The notes: generated from the letters alone by a model not told the origin. Counted from the first letter of the stretch, positions 1-12,805 are shown. The stretch: DNA of 64,000 nucleotides from Isoetes taiwanensis (GCA_021234155.1 JAJEKV010000031.1:299896-363895); one strand, 5' to 3'. A program made the numbers and translations.

Positions 1-1706
1 ATGTGCTTTATATACTCCAAGCAAATATGGTAGTCTTTCAGATTCAAAGCCCCATAATCCAATCATAAGAACAAAAATGTTTAATGGTTAGAAATTGTGA
101 CCATAGAACATAATGTAGGAAAAATGTATAAAAGACTAAAGTACTGAAATTTTTTGACCATATTTGGATGCACCGTCTTTTGGTTTGCTCGGTCAAATGT
201 ACGGAATGATAAGGCTACTGAGGGATTGACTGATGTAGCTTGAACTGCTAGTAGGGTTGTTGCCTGTACTAGTTGTTTTCAGTTGGTGAAGGACGTCAGA
301 CTTTATTTAATCAAAGAATCAAATACAAGTATAAGTGCAAAGACCGGAATAAAATTTCAGCGGATAAGCAGAGACCCACCGAGTTAAACTTTTTTTGTCC
401 TACCAAAATTACACAGGTAATACCTATGCAATGAATTCATAGCAAATTCCTCAAAAGAGTCAGTACGCATGTCTCATCCTTTAAAACATTTATGACATTT
501 CTGTGGAGAAATATATCTTGTGTCTTTCCTCATAAAAACAATTGTTAATATCAGCCTTTATTTGGTAGATTGCATCATAAATCTGTCATATTCATGTTGT
601 CGCATTTTTCTGGTTAAAGTGCAAATCCTACAACTAGTTCTGGGCTTTTACATGATGGAGCACTCTCTTTTTTTTTTTTTCAAGTCGGCGGCCTAGCATT
701 AGAAGTCATCGATTCCTCTACTACAAGTACAAGATCTAACTAGTTCTTCTTTATTTTCTTTCTAGAATCCACTTCTTAAGATGCATCTCTTAGGCAGAGA
801 CCAATAGATCATTTCTGGAATAAATAATTAAAACTCAACTCTAATAACTGCTATTGAAGACTAGAATAGACGATTGAACATGTTGAACCACGATTGACCA
901 CGAGCTCCTAGAAAATACAGATGGCTCTTGAGCTCTCCCTGAGCAACTATATAGCTTGCATACCCTTTGTGCCAAAAGGGCTATGCCCATCTTTGATTCT
1001 AGGCCCTAAAAGGCCTCCTCCTCATGTGGACGTGGCCGTTACCCAATAATGGCCCACATCATTGGCATATAGCAGACGATTCAATAGGCTTAAAATTATT
1101 ATCTATATTACGAAAAAGAGAAACGGGGGTTTACAAAATAACTCATGAGGTTGGTATGCACGAAAGCAACATCCGTTCCAACTTTTTACACCAGAGAACA
1201 TCCAAAGGGTGCATATCCACATCTAAATCTCAATAGCCACATTTGCAACGAGAGATTCTCAAGGTAACCTACAGTGGTTGCCAATATTCTTCTATACTTT
1301 AGCCAATTTGACTGGGTTGCCAATGGTTAGATCTTGTTACTTTTTGAGATTACTGTCATCAAATCCAAGGCATAAAAGGTCTCGAGCCATAAACTACTCA
1401 ACAACTTAACCTTTAGGAACTTAAATTTTCTTTGACACATAGTCAAGTGGATGAGACATTCCTTAATAGGTCCGTTGTATCTCAGCCGGGACGAGGAGAG
1501 AGTGCAACAATTTGAAATTGCATCAGGCGCCATAAAACTACTCAACAATTTAACCTTTTTCCATTTTCCTTTTGTTCTTTTTCATTTTTTCCTTTACCCT
1601 TTTTCCTTTTACTTTTTTGGTTTTTTAGCTTTTATGTGACACCTTTTCGCTTATACCATAAAAAATCCTACAACCCAGAATCGCTTGTTCATTTCTTCGC
1701 TTCAAC
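1..1706. other. AT-rich intergenic DNA, no gene recognised
   Basis: No reading frame here resembles a family I know. The stretch is AT-rich, with T-rich runs at about 667-681 and 1555-1630 just upstream of the lipase ORF. It may hold that gene's promoter and 5' UTR, but I cannot point to a specific element. Confidence 0.5.
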
Positions 1707-3377
1707 ATGCTTCGACAATTTCATATCAGAGCTACCACAACAGGGGCGGTCAAGCTTACCTGTTGTAAGATCCTTTTGTTTCTGTCTAGTGCAAATGCAT
1801 CCTTGTATTGGTACTTGAAAACATGGAAATTTTTTGGTTGGTTATTAAAATGTTTTACTGCCACCAAGCCTGGTGTGCTATTGGGAGCTATGACAAGTGT
1901 GGCATATGTTATCAAACAGACGAGATCAGATGCTTTACGAAGAAAATTCTTGTTTTATATAATGCAGACTGCAGGTTCTTATGAGGAATGGAAACATGGA
2001 GCTAGTTTGCTTGAGAAATGTTTTAATTTCCATAGCCACAAGGATTGTGACTTTTATGATGAAGAGCTTATCATAGCCAAACTGGAAGAATTAGGAGGGT
2101 GCAAAACTGAGAACATGATGTTTTGTCTTAGGGCAGATTTGGTGAGAAACCTTGGAAATATATGCAATCCAGAGATCCATCAAGGGAGATTACACATGCC
2201 TCCTCTCATCCAGCAGTACACAAAGGAGGTAATGATTCATCTGCAGACTATCTGTGCGTCAGAATATTTTAGTCAGGAAGAAAAGATTGCTTTTTTTAAT
2301 GAAAGCAGACATGCATTTGGCAACACTGCATTGCTTCTCAGCGGTGGTGCTGCATTAGGAGCATTTCACTTGGGTGTAGTTGGAACCCTAATCCAGCACA
2401 ATCTTCTGCCTAGAGTAATTGCAGGATCTAGTGCAGGATCTATCGTTGGCGCCTTCACAGCAACTAAATCATGGGCAGAGTTGCAACTATTTTTTGATGA
2501 TCCAACATCTCCCATGGATTTTTTTGAGTCCATGGGTGGTATATTCAATATAGCACATAAACTTTTTACAAAGGGAGCTCTTCAGGATATAGGAGCTTTA
2601 CAACGCCAGATGCGCAAACTAATTGGGGATTTGACATTTCAGGAGGCATATGACCTTACAGGCAGAGTGTTAGGAATATCAGTTTGTTCTACTAGAAGAC
2701 ACGAGCCACCTAGGTTGTTAAATTATTTAACATCACCTCATGTTGTTATCTGGAGTGCAGTAGCAGCCTCCTGTGCCTTTCCTGGTCTTTTTGAGGCGCA
2801 AGAATTGATGGCAAAGAATAGGCAGGGCCACTTGGTCCCATATCATCACACTTTATCACATGTTGGCCACAGACCATGGCGAGACGGAAGCTTGGAAAAT
2901 GACCTGCCTGTTATGAAACTCAAGGAATTGTTCAATGTGAACCATTTTATAGTCAGCCAGGCTAACCCTCACATTGCACCTCTCCTAAGGTTGAAAGAGT
3001 TTGTAAGAGCGTGTGGCGGGAACTTTGCTGCTAAATTAGCACAATTGGTACTTATGGAAGTGAAACATAGGTGTAATCAGGTCTTAGAATTGGGGTTAGG
3101 CATGAGAAATGTAGCGCAATTCTTTGCGCAGGACTGGGAAGGAGATATAACCATAGTCATGCCAGCTACACTTGGCCAGATTGTGAGGATGATACAAAAT
3201 CCTACTATATCAGATCTTAGGAAGGCTGTTATGCAAGGCAGAAGATGTACATGGCCAAAGCTGTCAGCAATTGAAACCAATTGTGGAATAGAACTCATGT
3301 TAGATGAATGTTCTTTTAAGCTTAACGATATCACTAGGCTATCAAACACAAGAAACAATTGTGCTCATGTTAGATGA
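1707..3377 (+). CDS. SDP1: SDP1-like patatin-domain triacylglycerol lipase, C-terminally short
   Basis: SDP1 family lipases start storage-oil breakdown by hydrolysing triacylglycerol at the oil-body surface. The 556-residue ORF is open throughout and matches the family from the N-terminal region ([36 protein letters not shown]) through the patatin core. The oxyanion-type loop [15 protein letters not shown] comes first, then the nucleophile motif GSSAGS near residue 240, and the catalytic Asp in RDGSLE near residue 392, followed by [19 protein letters not shown]. The ATG at 1707 is the first Met in frame and gives a natural N-terminal hydrophobic segment. The coding region is uninterrupted by introns. 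The family's roughly 200-residue variable C-terminal tail is absent: a 70-bp tandem duplication starting at 3294 shifts the frame and stops the ORF after LDEC. Family assignment is firm. Whether it is a working gene or a retrocopy is open. Confidence 0.85.
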   Translation: MLRQFHIRATTTGAVKLTCCKILLFLSSANASLYWYLKTWKFFGWLLKCFTATKPGVLLGAMTSVAYVIKQTRSDALRRKFLFYIMQTAGSYEEWKHGASLLEKCFNFHSHKDCDFYDEELIIAKLEELGGCKTENMMFCLRADLVRNLGNICNPEIHQGRLHMPPLIQQYTKEVMIHLQTICASEYFSQEEKIAFFNESRHAFGNTALLLSGGAALGAFHLGVVGTLIQHNLLPRVIAGSSAGSIVGAFTATKSWAELQLFFDDPTSPMDFFESMGGIFNIAHKLFTKGALQDIGALQRQMRKLIGDLTFQEAYDLTGRVLGISVCSTRRHEPPRLLNYLTSPHVVIWSAVAASCAFPGLFEAQELMAKNRQGHLVPYHHTLSHVGHRPWRDGSLENDLPVMKLKELFNVNHFIVSQANPHIAPLLRLKEFVRACGGNFAAKLAQLVLMEVKHRCNQVLELGLGMRNVAQFFAQDWEGDITIVMPATLGQIVRMIQNPTISDLRKAVMQGRRCTWPKLSAIETNCGIELMLDECSFKLNDITRLSNTRNNCAHVR

Positions 3378-3433
3378 ATGCACTTTTAAGCTTACTGATA
3401 CCACTAGGCTATCAAACACAAGAGAACTGTGGC
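3294..3433 (+). repeat. 70-bp tandem duplication at the lipase 3' end
   Basis: Two copies of a 70-bp unit (3294-3363 and 3364-3433), each starting CTCATGTTAGATGAATG and containing CACTAGGCTATCAAACACA, with a few substitutions between them. Seventy is not a multiple of three, so the second copy is out of frame and the lipase ORF stops at 3375-3377. Confidence 0.9.
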
Positions 3434-5463
3434 AGCCTGTCAAGCCAAAAACAACTTGAAAAAATGCAGAATGGCAGCCTATGAAGAACTTGTAAAATGC
3501 ATCAATTATTCTCGGGCATTTTAGATGACTCATCGTACCGCAGAACAAAAGGAAAAAACTTCCTCCAGTCATACTTTAATGTCTGCTCTCGGATGAAGAC
3601 CGAATCTTTGTTCTGTCGATGGAAGACAAAAGAATACACATCATATAGCGTAGGCTGTCTTAAAATTTGAAGGGCCCAACTCCAAGGAATTCAGGGGCAA
3701 ACACTCCATAATGCCTCTTGTTGAACAATAACAAACCGCTTGAATTGCCATCATAATTAGCATAGGGCCACATAATTCACATGTTAGATGCATTGGCCAG
3801 AAGTCAGGAAAGGTCCATGTAAGAAATGTTGGAAAAACAACAAGTATGATGCAACAAGCTCTTATTTTGTTCATTTTCACTTCATTACTTCGCGGAAGAT
3901 TCTACATATCAATCAATTAGTATTGTGTATTCTGCTAAACCTTTAATCAATGCATACCTGCTTAGAATGTTACGAAAAACCTAGATTTTAGAAATAAGAA
4001 CTAACTCAAAGCTATTCTAAGCATCAGAACATAACACAACAATAGAAGCATATGCTTATTCTAGATGGCAATAAAATTTACAACTCAGTTACTCAAAATA
4101 TATAGCTTTTGCAAGCATGTTATATGTCTACAACCACTTAATGGGGTGTAAGGTAACTGAGACTCCATTATGCAATGGAAGGAGGGGTTCCATGACGACC
4201 AAGAGAGGCCGGAAGCGTATCTCTTTCCATTGCATATAGAGGATCAATTGACTTACAATAATTTGGGCGCGGCGCCACTACAGATAGAGGACCAATTAAT
4301 TTACATCCACAATACAATAATTGGGAAGGAAATGCTGCATGGCAGAAAAACCTAAAAGTTATAAGGTTCCCAAATTTTCTTTTCCTATGATTTTGGCAGT
4401 GGTTTGGTGGGAAAAGAGGGTGGGTTTTATTTTTTAGTATGATTTTGTTGGTGGTTTGCAAAAAATGTTAGGGTTTTGGTAGAAATGAAATTGGCAGTTG
4501 TTGTGGCGGCTGCCGTCCGAGCATGGCGGGAAGCCGAGAAGGCCGAGCATGGCCGGACCTGAGGAGCTCTGCACCTTTGAGAAGCTTGCGTGCCGCTCGT
4601 GAGAAGCTTCTCGATGAGAAGCGAGAAGCGGGAAGAACTGTGGGAGAAGCGGAAGAAGGGAGAAGCAGTGGGGAGTCGAAAGATGAAACTTCGGGGATGA
4701 GGCGATGCTTTCGAGGGAAGATCCGCGATTTCTCGAGGGAAGATCCGGCGATTTCTGAGGGAAGATTTCTGCATAAAGCTTTGTATTTCATCTACGTACA
4801 TTATTTTCGCATAAAGGTTGGGTTGCGTGCCTATGGCTACTTCAAGCCTATGGTTACTCCCCGCTATGGCGTGATCGGGCCGCCGGTTCTATTAGAGCTT
4901 CTTCGTGCTCTGGCCTTACCTTGTCAATGGAAATTTTGCCAGGAATGACCCCGTTGGTATCCCAAACTTCATTGTACTCTGCTGCGGATATGAGATCCGC
5001 TGAAATTGAGAGGGATGAACGCCTTCGTTATGAGACCCCGCATACGCATGGAAGTCTTCGGGTTGGCAATCACCCAGTCCGGTCTTAAGGGAACGTTTTT
5101 CGGCATGGAAGAATGCAAGAAAATCAATTAACGTGGGTTGAACCCTAAACCCGTAGAAATTTTGTTTTGTTGCTTTTTGCTTACCCTAACGGCGGTTCCG
5201 CGTTGGAATTACTGCTTGAGCGGGCGGATCAATCACCTTCTTTACCATGGTTGATCTGTTTGTTTAATGTGGAAATCCGAGAGCGCAAATTCGCGGGTTG
5301 CTTGGCCGGAACAGAGAAAGTTAGGGAAGAGAGATTTGGAAAAATACAAATTCGAAAGTTCGTTCGTTTGTCTAGTGGTTCCAGATTGCAGGGGTCGCAT
5401 TCATTACCGGGGGCGGCAAACAGGTAATGATTGTATAAACGGGTACCGGCTAGACGAATAGAC
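3434..5463. other. Intergenic, no gene recognised
   Basis: No coding homology seen. 4160-4340 holds a short internal near-repeat (GAGGATCAATTGACTTACA and GAGGACCAATTAATTTACA). 4520-4790 is purine-rich with many GAGAAG repeats, so it gives open frames on both strands without looking like a gene. 4830-5460 has no recognised feature. Confidence 0.45.
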
Positions 5464-5598
5464 GGGCAGAATATAGGTGGTACTATATAGGTGAAGGGTG
5501 GGAAAAAAATATTTGAAGGGTGGAAAAAAATGTATTTTGGGTGCTGGTGCTGGTGCTGGGGTCGCGTTTTTTTGCTACCCACCAGCATACTTTCACCC
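5464..5598. mobile_element. MITE relic of the GGG...GGTGG family
   Basis: Left end GGGCAGAATATAGGTGGTAC resembles the left end of the intact 251-bp MITE at 46901. The right end (complement of GGGTGAAAGTATGCTGGTGG) is nearly identical to that MITE's right end, and the adjoining GGGGTCGCGTTTTTTTG is shared too. At 135 bp it is shorter than its relatives and lacks a clear target duplication. The Copia sequence begins directly after it, so the retrotransposon's 5' truncation point coincides with this relic. Confidence 0.6.
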
Positions 5599-8500
5599 AA
5601 ATGATCATGATATGATAATTATAGATTCAGGAGCTGAGAGGACAGTGACATCTTCTTCAAAATTGCTTAAGGATTGCAAAAAGATGGCAAGAGGGCATGT
5701 GCAACTAGGGAATGGGGATTTGCAAGAAATCAAGGACACAGGAATGCTCGAACTTTATGATCTTGAAGGGAAGGCTGTTAAACTAGAAAATGTTCTTTGT
5801 GTACCAGGCCTAGTTAGAAATCTGATTTCAGTATGTCAGTTAGTGGATCTCGGATATAAAGTTCTGTTTGAGAGATTGCAATGTAAAGTGTTCTTCAATA
5901 ATATATTAAAGTTTGTTGGTAAAAGGGTTGGCAACCTGTTTGGATTAAATCTGAATCAATATGCTTCAAGTATAAATCTTGTAACTTGTACCAACTTAAA
6001 AACATGGCATGAGAGGATGTGCCATGTAAATTCCAAGACTGCACAACTCATGTTGAAGAAAGGGTTAATTAAAGGCTCTGGTGCAAATGATGAGAAGTTC
6101 AAATGCATTGGCTGTATTTTGGGAAAACATACCAAACTGCCTTTTAAAAAATCAGTAAAGAGGGCAAAGAATAAATTAGATTTGATACACACAGATTTGT
6201 GTGGGCCATTGAATGTGACCAGTTTTTCAGGGAAGAGGTACTTCATGACATTTATTGATGATTATAGTAGGATGACCAGGGTGTACTACCTAAGGACAAA
6301 GGATTCAGCACTGGAGGCATTCAAAATCTTTGCAAATGAGGTGCAGGTTGAAACAGGGAGGAAAATCAAATGCTTGAGATCAGATAGGGGAGGTGAGTTC
6401 ATGTCAAATGAATTCAAGAGTTATTGCAATGAGCAAGGTATCAGAAGGCAGCTGACATGTAGATTCTCACCTCAGCAAAATGGAATTGCTGAAAGGAAAA
6501 ATAGGACAATTCTCAATGCAGTAAGAAGCATGCTCAAATATTCAGGGCTGCCAAATTTCCTTTGGGAAGAGGCAGTTAAGACAGCAGTATACGTTCAAAA
6601 CATGGTACCATCTATAAGTATTAAAGGTGAAATTCCTATAACATTGTGGTCGGGCAAAGTACCAGATTATGAAAGGCTTAAAGCCTATGGATGTTTGGCA
6701 TTTGTGCATGTGCCTGATGAACTGAGAAAGAAACTTGATGACAAAGCATATATAACATACATGGTTGGCTATGATCAAGAATCTAAGGCCTATAGGCTGT
6801 ATGATTCAAGCAAAAGGACAATCATAATTAGCCGAGATGTACTGTTTGATGAGGAGCAGTATTATAAGGTGTTACCTAAGATTAACAATCAGGGTCAGAT
6901 TACTAAATGTCAAGCAACAGAAGTAACAAATCTGCAAAAGGAGCAAGCTGAACCAGACAGTGATGAAGATGAAGATATTGAACCAGAACAGATGCTAACT
7001 AATGCTAATCATGTGGATTTTGAAAATGTGCAGCCAGGGGATCTAGCTGACCAGCAAGATGAGAGTCAACCCAAGGTTATAAGGAGAAGGAAAAGAACCG
7101 AAACCGAGATACTCAGAGGAGAAGCTGAAGAAAACTTGGAAGCATTTGGAAGGGATCACTTGGGCAAGAGCAAAAGACTCAAGGAACAAGAAGATGAGGT
7201 ACTTGGACTGTTTGAAATTTTAATGCAATTAGATGTCTCAGTGCCAAAGACCTATGATGAAGCAATATCCTCACCTGATAGTAAAAGCTGGGTAAGAGCA
7301 ATGCAAGAAGAAATGCAATCATTTAACAGGACAAATACCTATGAAGTGGTAGACAGACCAAATGATAAAAATATTGTGGGGAACAAATGGTTGTTCAAGA
7401 TTAAGACTCAAGCTGATGGAGTAACACCCAAATTTAAGGCCAGGTTAGTGGCCCAAGGATTTACTCAAAGATATGGACAGGATTATGAAGAAACATTCTC
7501 TCCACTTGTTAAGATGAACAGTATAAGAATGCTATTGTCAATTGCAAATGCATCTGACTTGGAAATTCATCATATGGACGTGACAACAGCATTTTTAAAT
7601 GCTAAATTAGAAGAAGAAATTTACATGAAACTGCCTCCAGGTTTTGAAGCAGATGCAGGGAAGGTCTGGAAATTAAACAAAGCAGTTTATGGGCTCAAAC
7701 AGTTTCCAAGAGAGTGGTACAAGTGTATAGACACTTTTCTCAAAGAACAAGGTTTTACAAAATTGCAAAATGATGGTAACCTCTACAAGTTTCAGAAAGG
7801 AGCTAAATGGTGCATAATTGCACTCTATGTTGATGACAATATAATGGTGGCAAATGGCACAGATATCTTGGAGTATTGCAAGGCCATTTTGAAAAATAAA
7901 TTCAAGATGTCGGATCTGGGAGAATTAAAAAAATTCTTGGGAATAGAGGTGCATAGAAACAGAGCAAACAAGACTCTGACCTTAACTCAGGAAGGGCAGA
8001 TTGAAGGCATGCTCAACAAATTTAAGATGACAGAATGCAATACCTGCAAGACACCTATAGTACCAGGCTGCAAAATTTCTGCCAGGATGTGTCCCAAAAC
8101 AGAAACTAAGAGAGAAGAAATGAGTGATATACCATACATGTCATTAATTGGATGTTTAGCATATGTGGCTAATTGTACTAGGCCAGATATTGCTTATGTG
8201 GTCAACATGCTGAGTAGGTATAATAATGACCCAGGGAAGGAGCACTGGATAGCAGCAAAACGGGTTTTAAGATATTTAAAAGGTACAATAAATCATGGCA
8301 TTTGCTATAGCACTGAAGATATGCAGTTGTTAGCTTACTGTGATGCAGATTGGGGAGGGGACCTTGATACAAGGAAATCTACATCTGGATACTTAACATT
8401 CATAGGAGGAGCACCTATTAGTTGGAAATGCAAAAAACAACATGCAACAGCCATGTCTAGTGCAAAGGCTGAGTATGCATCTGCTGTGTTGGCAACGAAA

Positions 8501-8811
8501 GAAGTGATCTGGGAAAGAAGGTTGCTGGTTGAACTTGGTTACAATCAAAATCAAGCAACTGAATTATTCTGTGATAGCACCAGCTGCATTGCCATGACAA
8601 AGGTCCAGTATTCCATGAAAGGTCAAAACACATAGAATTAGAACTGCATTTTATCAGAGAAATTGTTGGGAAGGACATAGTTAAGTTGATCTATGTCAAT
8701 ACAAAAAACCAATTAGCAGATCTGCTCACAAAACCCCTGCCAGAAAGAAGGTTTACTGAGTTGAAGAGTTTGATACAATTCTTAGATTATAACATGAAGG
8801 GGGAATGTTGA
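5599..8811 (+). pseudogene. Ty1/Copia polyprotein, gag missing, one frameshift
   Basis: Encodes the pol part of a Copia LTR retrotransposon. Domains in order: aspartic protease (IIIDSGAERTV), GAG pre-integrase zinc region (HERMCHVN...C..C), integrase with DDE residues in IHTDLCGP, RSDRGGEF and GIAERKN, reverse transcriptase with ALYVDD, and RNase H from AYCDADWGGD. The main frame runs without a stop from 5498 to 8635; its start is not a real initiation site because it reads through the MITE relic. Gag and the CCHC zinc knuckle are absent. Near 8603 the frame shifts, and the RNase H tail continues in another frame (HERSKHIELELHFIRE to DYNMKGEC) up to a TGA at 8809-8811. One late frameshift in about 1,070 codons suggests a fairly young but dead copy. 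Protease-integrase-RT order identifies Copia rather than Gypsy. Confidence 0.93.
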
Positions 8812-9480
8812 AATGCTCATGTTATAATTATGGGATCACCTTGAAGATGCAGGTATCATATGTGGGAGAATCATGAAGCAAGGGATTCATTGCCAAGGTT
8901 AAATATAAGTTTACCTAAGCTATGGTGGCATTTTCATATGGTCGAGTTCAATGGTTACGAGATCATAAATTATTAATAGTAGTCTAAGTGGAGATTGACA
9001 CGAAAACGTTTAAAGGGGGAAAGCCTTTTTGAAATTGTCCCGATATGGAATGCTTATGCTAAAGAGGCTCGATCGGCCCGCCATAGCGGCCGGATCTGAG
9101 CTATAACAATGTACAAGAAGTATAGATGGTTGCACTGTTTGTTTGCATTGCAGGCAGGAGCTAAGGGGTGGAGATCCGATCATTCGAATTGAAGATTTGA
9201 AGGAAGTCAAACGTGGTCAATACCTTGGCTACAGTAAAAACACTGTAGCAGTTCGAAGGTTTGAAGATATTATCATATAATCTATTGGTTTATTGATTTA
9301 ATGACCTTAATATATGACATTGAGAATGATTTGAATCTTGAAGACTTGTGATCACAATGAAGTGATGAAGGTTAAGAAAATTTGTGACATTGTTAAGTTG
9401 AAGTATTGCCTATGGTCTATGCAATTTTATCTTTGAATAGACTATATAAGGTGTTTAAATTTAACTTGCTTGTTGTTTGA
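8806..9480 (+). repeat. Probable Copia 3' LTR (right edge undefined)
   Basis: A polypurine tract AAGGGGGAA sits at the end of the polyprotein and is followed by TGTTGAAATGCTCATG, the expected PPT-TG start of an LTR. No second copy occurs upstream of the element, so the LTR's right edge cannot be set by comparison; the end given is a guess. Confidence 0.5.
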
Positions 9481-9499
9481 TTTCTTCATATTCATATTG

Positions 9500-9900
9500 G
9501 TTTCAGACCCCGATGCATGCCAGAGGCTTCGGACTCCTTGTCCAGTGTTGCTGCATTTGGATTCAATGTCGGGCATGCACTCGGCACTGTTTCGCCACTT
9601 TGTAAGTTTAATTCTGCCCCTTTCAGGTCCATTTTTTGTTTCCTCTGATTCCTTTGGCCACAGATTTATGAAGAGGTGGAATTTTGAGTCCTCCAGATTG
9701 CACAATGCCTCCTGCGTCTCTTTGAAGGTCCCTCAGCAGGAAAACACCCAGGATTGCAGAATTTACACGATTTGTTTCATCAAGTGGTTCCTGCAGGATA
9801 TGTGCAACACCAAAGAGCAGTCTGTGGGTATTTTGTGTGTCCAATTTTATCTAATCTTATTCGAACTTCGTGCTAATTTTCTCGGTTGCAGGTTGTGGAT
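9500..9900 (+). other. Coding-like fragments of unknown origin
   Basis: Two frames look like exons. One at about 9505-9600 reads SLSSVAAFGFNVGHALGTVS and ends at a GTAAGT-like donor. Another at about 9690-9830 reads LLRLFEGPSAGKHPGLQN. A pyrimidine-rich AG precedes the first. I do not recognise the protein. They could be exons of a host gene or of a retroelement leader region. Confidence 0.25.
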
Positions 9901-10304
9901 ACTTCCAAATGGTTTGGGCATGCTGAGATCGACCAGACGAGGTCCTCATTTGCAGTGATGCTATAAAAATTGGGAGACTGTGTCCAGCAAAGAAGAAGCA
10001 CCTTCCACTTGCCCGAGGGAGATTGGAGTGAAACCGGTGGCCCTATGACCCGTTTAAGGATCAATGGCCCTTGAGTTTTTATTATCTGTGTGTGAATATG
10101 TGAATAGAACAGCAAAAATCCCAGCAATGCTGGGTTTAATCTGAGTTCCCGAATATATCAGAATTTGAATTCAGTTGAATTTGAATGTATTTTAGCGCGA
10201 ATCTGTTTCGAAATGTTTGAACGTGAATATTCGAATATGCCGTCCATACCACCACTTAAAAAATAGAGAACTATTTGTCTGGCCAATGGTCGAAAATGTA
10301 GGTA

Positions 10305-10570
10305 GGTGATTCCTTCGCAAGATATCTCTAAAGTCGTCATCTATCCGGTGGAATCACAAGATGGTGATTCCATGCCATGGAATGCCCGTCGACATCATTG
10401 CATGCCGCAGGCATTAATTGCTTTTTCACGGCAAATCCTGCCATTCTGATGGACGTCTAACTGACGTACGCAACAAGGAATGAAACGGCGCCACGTCAGC
10501 GGCTATACTGACGGACAATTTAGGGCCAAATCTGGGCCCATAGGGGGTGATTCCACTCCACAGAATCATC
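10305..10570. repeat. GGTGATTCC/GGAATCACC motif cluster, left side
   Basis: Several copies of GGTGATTCC and its complement occur here (10305, about 10350-10375, about 10548-10565), resembling the larger array at 21.8-22.6 kb. This links the two flanks of the proposed MULE. Confidence 0.55.
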
Positions 10571-11620
10571 CTTCGGCCGCCGGACCAGGACCATCCTCTT
10601 CGTATTCACTCATAATTCCTTGGCTGTCGCTCCTGTGAGGCGCTTCGATCTTCCCCATCGGCGCTTGCTTCCCAGTCATCGGCGCTAGCTTTCAGTTTAT
10701 CATCAGGTCCAGCAACCTCTGTGCCTCTATAATTCGGTAAGAATCATGTTCGCCTGTTAAACGAAATGATGGATGTTCTTACCATTTGTTGCTGAGTTCC
10801 AGGCATGGCGGACTGCCCCCCAATAGCCATACTCGACGGCGTCCTCGTGGTGGACCTCGGTTTTCTGGAGGTGCTCAAGGAGTGCAGGCTTGAGAGTTTG
10901 TAGGAGCGTCTCCGGAGTCGTGCAATGGTAGAGGTGCCGCCAATTTCTGTCGCCATACCTTCGGGACACGGTTGTGAATGCATTAGGATTCCTGTGAAGG
11001 TTTCCAACATTTCACACATCCCCGGGCACGAGACGCTTGATGAGGAGTGGACAAAGAATCTGTTTGCCTACATTCACGAAACTGAAGTGCCGAAGGAGTT
11101 ATCTGCAAAGTGTGGCTGCAAAGATTCTGCTGGTTGAAAGCGAGTGAAGGAGGAATGCAAGGATGAGCCAGATGACGGTGATTTTGTGTTCCCGGTTGCC
11201 TGCTGCAAGGACCCAAGTTCTGGGAGGGTTAACTGGTCTACCAACAAGGTGTGACTTCATTCGCTGCTGTTCGTTTGATGTTCTTTATTTCTACTGCAAC
11301 TAACTCACTGCATGAACTACGCAGAGAAAACGAGCCCGCCCCAGTTACAGTGCATAGCCCGCGATGATTAATGAAGGAGGAGCGTCTTTTTTTTTTTGTT
11401 TCTGTTGACACACCTTTCTATGAATCCGGAGGAATTCTGAATACCTCTTGAGTTTTGAGTTCCTGGTAGCTACCTTGCTTAAGGCCTTTTTTTGAGAATA
11501 CAAATCTAAGTTATTGGATGTTCAATCTGTTCAGTTAGCTTCTAATTGCAAGCACATGCAACTTATCCATGCATACAAACTGTTTTTTCCAGATGTATTC
11601 TGTGCAATGGCCATGTATGG
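10571..11620. other. Unrecognised stretch, possible captured gene fragment
   Basis: This part is less AT-rich than its surroundings. An open frame at 10925-11136 (+, 70 codons; SGHGCECIRIPVKV) and an upstream frame starting MADCPPIAILDG near 10805 look coding-like, but I match neither to a family. A captured host fragment inside the MULE is possible. There is nothing recognisable at 11340-11620. Confidence 0.25.
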
Positions 11621-11629
11621 TGATTCCAT

Positions 11630-12625
11630 ACCATGGAATATTCTAAACATATTGTGAATTTACACAAAATTATGAATTTATACATAACATATTTATACAT
11701 AGAGCAGATAAACAAAGTAATTAGACATTTAGTGGATTACTTAGTGGAGTATTTGTACATAGTACTTGTACAGGTAGTATTTGTACATACGGTATTTGTA
11801 CATAGAGTATTTATACGAAGAGTATATGTACATAGAGTATTTATACATGTAGTAGTTAGGGTTATACGTGGAGTAGATACATAGAGTATTTGTACATACA
11901 ATAGCTATACGTAGAGTATTTGTACATAGAGTAGTTATACATAGACTGGTTATACATACAGTAGTTATACATGGAGTAGTATAACTTGGAGTAGTTAGGG
12001 TTATACATGGAGTAGTTAGGGTTATACATAGAGTATTTATACATGTGTAGTAGTTAGGGTTATACATGGAGTAGTATAACTTGGAGTAGTTATACATGGA
12101 GTATTTATGCCTGGAATAGCTATACATGGAGTAGTATAACTTGAAGTAGTTATACATAGAGTATTTGTGCATAGAGTATTTGTACATACAATAGTTATAC
12201 ATAGAGTATTCATACATATAGAGTATTTATACATGTAGTAGTTAGGGTTATACATGGAGTAGTTAGGGTTATACATAGAGTATTTATACATGTAGTAGTT
12301 AGGGTTATACATGGAGTAGTTAGGGTTATACATAGAGTTAGGGTTATACATGTAGTAGTTAGGGTTATACATGGAGTAGATACATAGAGTATTTGTACAT
12401 ACAATAGTTATACATAGAGTAGTTATACATGGAGTATTTGTACATACATTGGTTATACATAGAGTAGTTATACATGAAGTATTTGTACATACTTTGGTTA
12501 TACATAGAGTCGTTATACATGAAGTATTTGTACATACATTGGTTATACATAGAGTAGTTATACATGAAGTATTTGTACATACTTTGGTTATACATGGAGT
12601 AGTTATACATAGTACATAGAGTTTT
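11630..12625. repeat. AT-rich minisatellite, about 1 kb
   Basis: Tandem, irregular copies of short units built from TATACATGGAGTA, TTTGTACATACA and GTAGTTAGGGTTATACAT, arranged in higher-order blocks (for example 12400-12600 alternates TTATACATAGAGTAG and AAGTATTTGTACATAC about every 60 bp). All frames on the minus strand stay open because the unit lacks stops there; the resulting Met-Tyr-Lys-rich ORFs are an artefact. Confidence 0.9.
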
Positions 12626-12805
12626 TGTACACAACACATCTAGGCAAGGTTTTCCATTTCATATTCCTTCCAACCAAGTTTCCTTTTCTTTGCCTCCCTC
12701 TTCCCTATTTCCAAGAGTGGTTTCACCCTAGCAAGACTCGTGCCATAAGCCTCCTCTTCCACAACACCGGAGATGTTATGGTTGTGTCATTGGCCTCCTC
12801 CTCGC

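Noticed and set aside
4523-4948. Open frames on both strands in a purine-rich stretch
   Set aside because: Low-complexity GAGAAG repeats explain them and there is no family similarity.
11990-12365. TTAGGGTT blocks as an interstitial telomere
   Set aside because: They occur singly, spaced inside a longer AT-rich unit; there are no consecutive telomere repeats.
11741-12639. Met-Tyr-Lys-Tyr-Ser-rich ORFs on the minus strand
   Set aside because: Produced by the minisatellite unit; no non-repetitive domain and no proper gene context.
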